Made by a program: the position numbers and the translations under genes. This document shows positions 62,343-64,000 of a stretch of DNA of 64,000 bases, piece by piece (within the stretch, counting starts at the first letter, position 1; every line of letters begins with the position of its first letter). The notes beneath the pieces are model-generated. The model saw only the letters and a list, made by a program, of their open reading frames with translations. It made no database searches and was not told the DNA's origin. The stretch is from assembly GCF_014191605.1 (NCBI RefSeq), contig NZ_JACHWU010000001.1, positions 992,001 through 1,056,000 on the forward strand. The letters are read 5' to 3'. The DNA is from Prauserella isguenensis (lineage in GTDB: Bacteria; Actinomycetota; Actinomycetes; Mycobacteriales; Pseudonocardiaceae).

Positions 62343-63599
62343 TCAGGGGAGGTCGGCGAGTTTGCGGTGCAGGATGGTGCGTTCGCGGTCGTTGCCGCAC
62401 AGCGACACGGCGCGCCTCAGTTCGGTGCGTGCCTCGGTGGTGCGGCCGAGGCGCAGCAGCAGTTCTCCGCGTACGCCGGCGACCTGGTGGGAATCGCACA
62501 GGTCGTCGGCGACCGCGTCGACCAGAGGCAGCGCCTCGGCCGGGCCGTGCGCCATCGACACCGCCACGGCCCGGTTCAGCTCCACCACCGGTGACGGCGC
62601 CAGCGTCGCCAAGGCCTCGTACAGCGCGACGATCCGTTCCCAGTCCGTGTCCGCCACGGACCGCGCGACGGCGTGGCGTTCCGCGATCGCCGCCTGCAGC
62701 CCGTAGTAGCCCAGCCCGCGGCCGACCCCTTCTGCGGACCGCAACGTCGCCCTGCCCCGGCGGATCGACGAGTCGTCCCACAGGCGCCGGTCCTGGTCCT
62801 CGAGCAGCACCGGTTCGCCGTCGGCGTCGGTCCGCGCCGGGAACCGTGCCGACGTCAGTTCCAGGAGCGCCAGCAGACCGTGCACCTCGTTCTCGCCCGG
62901 CATCAGCCGTGCCAGCACCCTGGCGAGCCGCCGGGCCTCGCCCGCCAGGTCGAAGCGGATCAGCGCGTCGCCCGAGCTGGCCGACGACCCCTCGGTGAAG
63001 ATCACGTAGACGACGCTCAACACGGCCGCGAGCCGCGTACCGAGCTCGTCCGCCTGCGGCGCCCGGAAACCCGCTGCGGCCGCACCGAGCGACTTCTTCG
63101 CGCGCGTGATGCGCGCTTGCACGGTGGCCGTCGACACGAGGAACGCCCGCGCGATCTCGTCGCTCGTCAACCCGCCCACGACGCGCAGCGTCAGCGCCAC
63201 CTGCGCCTCGCGTGACAACACGGGGTGGCACGCGGTGAACATCAGCGTGAGGACGTCGTCATCGGTGTCGTCGGGCCGTTCGGGGGCAGGGCCGGTGTCG
63301 AGCTGCGGCAGGCGGTCGTCCAACGCCGACCGCCTGCGGAACGCGTCGATCGCCCGGCGCCTGCCCGTCGTCAGCAGCCACGCCACCGGATCACGCGGGA
63401 CGCCCTCGCGGGGCCAGTTGACCAGCGCCTCCGCGAGGGCTTCCTGCGCGACGTCCTCGGCCAGCGCGAGCTCGCCGGTGTACCGCGCGAGCCCGGCGAC
63501 GATCCGCGCCGACTCGATCCGCCACAACGCCTCGATCCGGCGGCGGGCCGCGACGGCGGCGGTCGCGTCACTCAGGCCGTGCCGAGCTGCTCCCGCCAA
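62343..63599 (-). CDS. ECF42-like RNA polymerase sigma factor with DUF6596 domain
   Basis: About 418 residues. Sigma region 2 near 20-80 (SARIVAGLARYTGELALAED, VAQEALAEALVNWPREGVPR) and region 4 near 115-165 (LSREAQVALTLRVVGGLTSD, EIARAFLVSTATVQARITRA KK), then a long TPR-like C-terminal domain (DUF6596) with GYYGLQAAIAERHAVARSVA. ECF42 sigma factors pair with YCII/DGPF proteins, here the next gene. TTG 63599 has AAGGAGAAGG before it; GTG 63620 and CTG 63575 are alternatives. Overlaps the YCII gene by about 28 bp. Confidence 0.85.
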   Translation of the reverse strand: MAGAARHGLSDATAAVAARRRIEALWRIESARIVAGLARYTGELALAEDVAQEALAEALVNWPREGVPRDPVAWLLTTGRRRAIDAFRRRSALDDRLPQLDTGPAPERPDDTDDDVLTLMFTACHPVLSREAQVALTLRVVGGLTSDEIARAFLVSTATVQARITRAKKSLGAAAAGFRAPQADELGTRLAAVLSVVYVIFTEGSSASSGDALIRFDLAGEARRLARVLARLMPGENEVHGLLALLELTSARFPARTDADGEPVLLEDQDRRLWDDSSIRRGRATLRSAEGVGRGLGYYGLQAAIAERHAVARSVADTDWERIVALYEALATLAPSPVVELNRAVAVSMAHGPAEALPLVDAVADDLCDSHQVAGVRGELLLRLGRTTEARTELRRAVSLCGNDRERTILHRKLADLP

Positions 63600-63991
63600 C
63601 CCTTCTCCTTCTGGACCCACTCGTTGTCCTGCGGGAACTCGTCGATCTCGGACACCCGGCGGATCTCCATCTTGCTGCCGGGACCCTGCATCGGGGCACG
63701 CTTGGCCCATTCGACCGCCTCTTCCTTGGACGTCACCTCGAGCATCCAGAAGCCGTTGAACAGTTCCTTCGTCTCGCCGTACGGGCCGTCGGTGACGACG
63801 GGCGTCTCGGAGGAGTAGTCCACGACCACGCCGGGGTCCTGCGGGTCGAGTCCCTCGCCGCCGATCATCACGCCGGCGTTGATCATCTCCTCGTTGAACT
63901 TGCCCATGACCGCGATGATCTCGTTGAAGTCGACGTTCTCGTAAGCCGCGAGCGTCTCGTCGGTGGCCCGCATGATCAGCATGAACTTCAT
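63572..63991 (-). CDS. YCII/DGPF-domain protein
   Basis: 139-residue YciI-like protein: MKFMLIMRATDETLAAYENV, GVVVDYSSETPVVTDGPYGE (DGPYGE is the DGPF-type motif) and GFWMLEVTSKEEAVEWAKRA. Such proteins are the usual partners of ECF42 sigma factors and may act as their sensors or targets. The sigma-factor gene follows with overlapping reading frames. ATG 63991; only 9 bases of the window lie upstream. Confidence 0.9.
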   Translation of the reverse strand: MKFMLIMRATDETLAAYENVDFNEIIAVMGKFNEEMINAGVMIGGEGLDPQDPGVVVDYSSETPVVTDGPYGETKELFNGFWMLEVTSKEEAVEWAKRAPMQGPGSKMEIRRVSEIDEFPQDNEWVQKEKGWREQLGTA

Positions 63992-64000
63992 CGTCTGCTC

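Overview
The window is chromosomal DNA of a high-GC actinobacterium. Mycothiol synthase, an LmeA-type lipid-binding protein, an actinobacterial LytR-CpsA-Psr protein, frequent GTG starts and GGAGG-type ribosome sites all point there. Gene order shares most of its backbone with M. tuberculosis Rv0811c-Rv0823c as I remember it (ygfZ, pabC, nitrobindin-like; then sseC, cysA2, thiX, lmeA, glnR-like, mshD, phosphate genes, phoU, LCP, dusB). The style of the accessory genes suggests Pseudonocardiales (Saccharomonospora/Amycolatopsis-like); that placement is inference.

Layout: 1-2.7 kb holds the left end of the backbone (ygfZ partial, pabC, nitrobindin-like, a tiny membrane protein). 2.9-25.6 kb is an accessory stretch that splits the backbone. 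It carries an ArsR/SRPBCC pair, TetR with a divergent glycosyltransferase, a two-component system with two membrane genes, a frameshifted methyltransferase, a probable mevalonate-use cluster (PucR regulator, class II HMG-CoA reductase, TctB/TctA-like transporter), tRNA-Lys, small membrane proteins, an FMN reductase, a large LuxR regulator, an EamA exporter, a SodC-like protein and an Mrr-type nuclease. 26.0-47.3 kb is the conserved backbone: dusB, HxlR, GGDEF, a very long LCP protein, phoU, pstSCAB, a cobalamin-riboswitch-controlled ABC importer (btuFCD-like), mshD, a GlnR-like regulator, lmeA, thioredoxin, DUF4395, rhodanese and DUF1416. 47.4-57.4 kb has a PPOX protein, a secreted protein, and a complete polyol/pentitol operon with a divergent SorC regulator. 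57.4-64 kb has a thermonuclease-excalibur protein, LtrA, a 35-residue small protein, an Abi/HEPN protein, a membrane protein and an ECF42-type sigma factor with its YCII partner.

Regulatory logic visible in the DNA: two PHO boxes (before phoU and pstS) tie the phosphate genes to PhoP; a cobalamin riboswitch precedes the btuFCD-like operon; two copies of a GCTCA-NN-TGAGC palindrome lie between the SorC regulator and the polyol operon; a dyad precedes the HMG-CoA reductase gene. Intergenic space is marked by a 21-bp-period GCAACACGGGCCCCGG repeat family at six places and by decayed genes (an SDR after pstB and an HxlR remnant beside the nuclease).

The least described candidate system is the PucR / class II HMG-CoA reductase / TctB-TctA-like cluster at 10.1-15.5 kb, which reads as an uptake and catabolism module for mevalonate or a related acid. 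All functions are inferred by reading the sequence; no database search was run.
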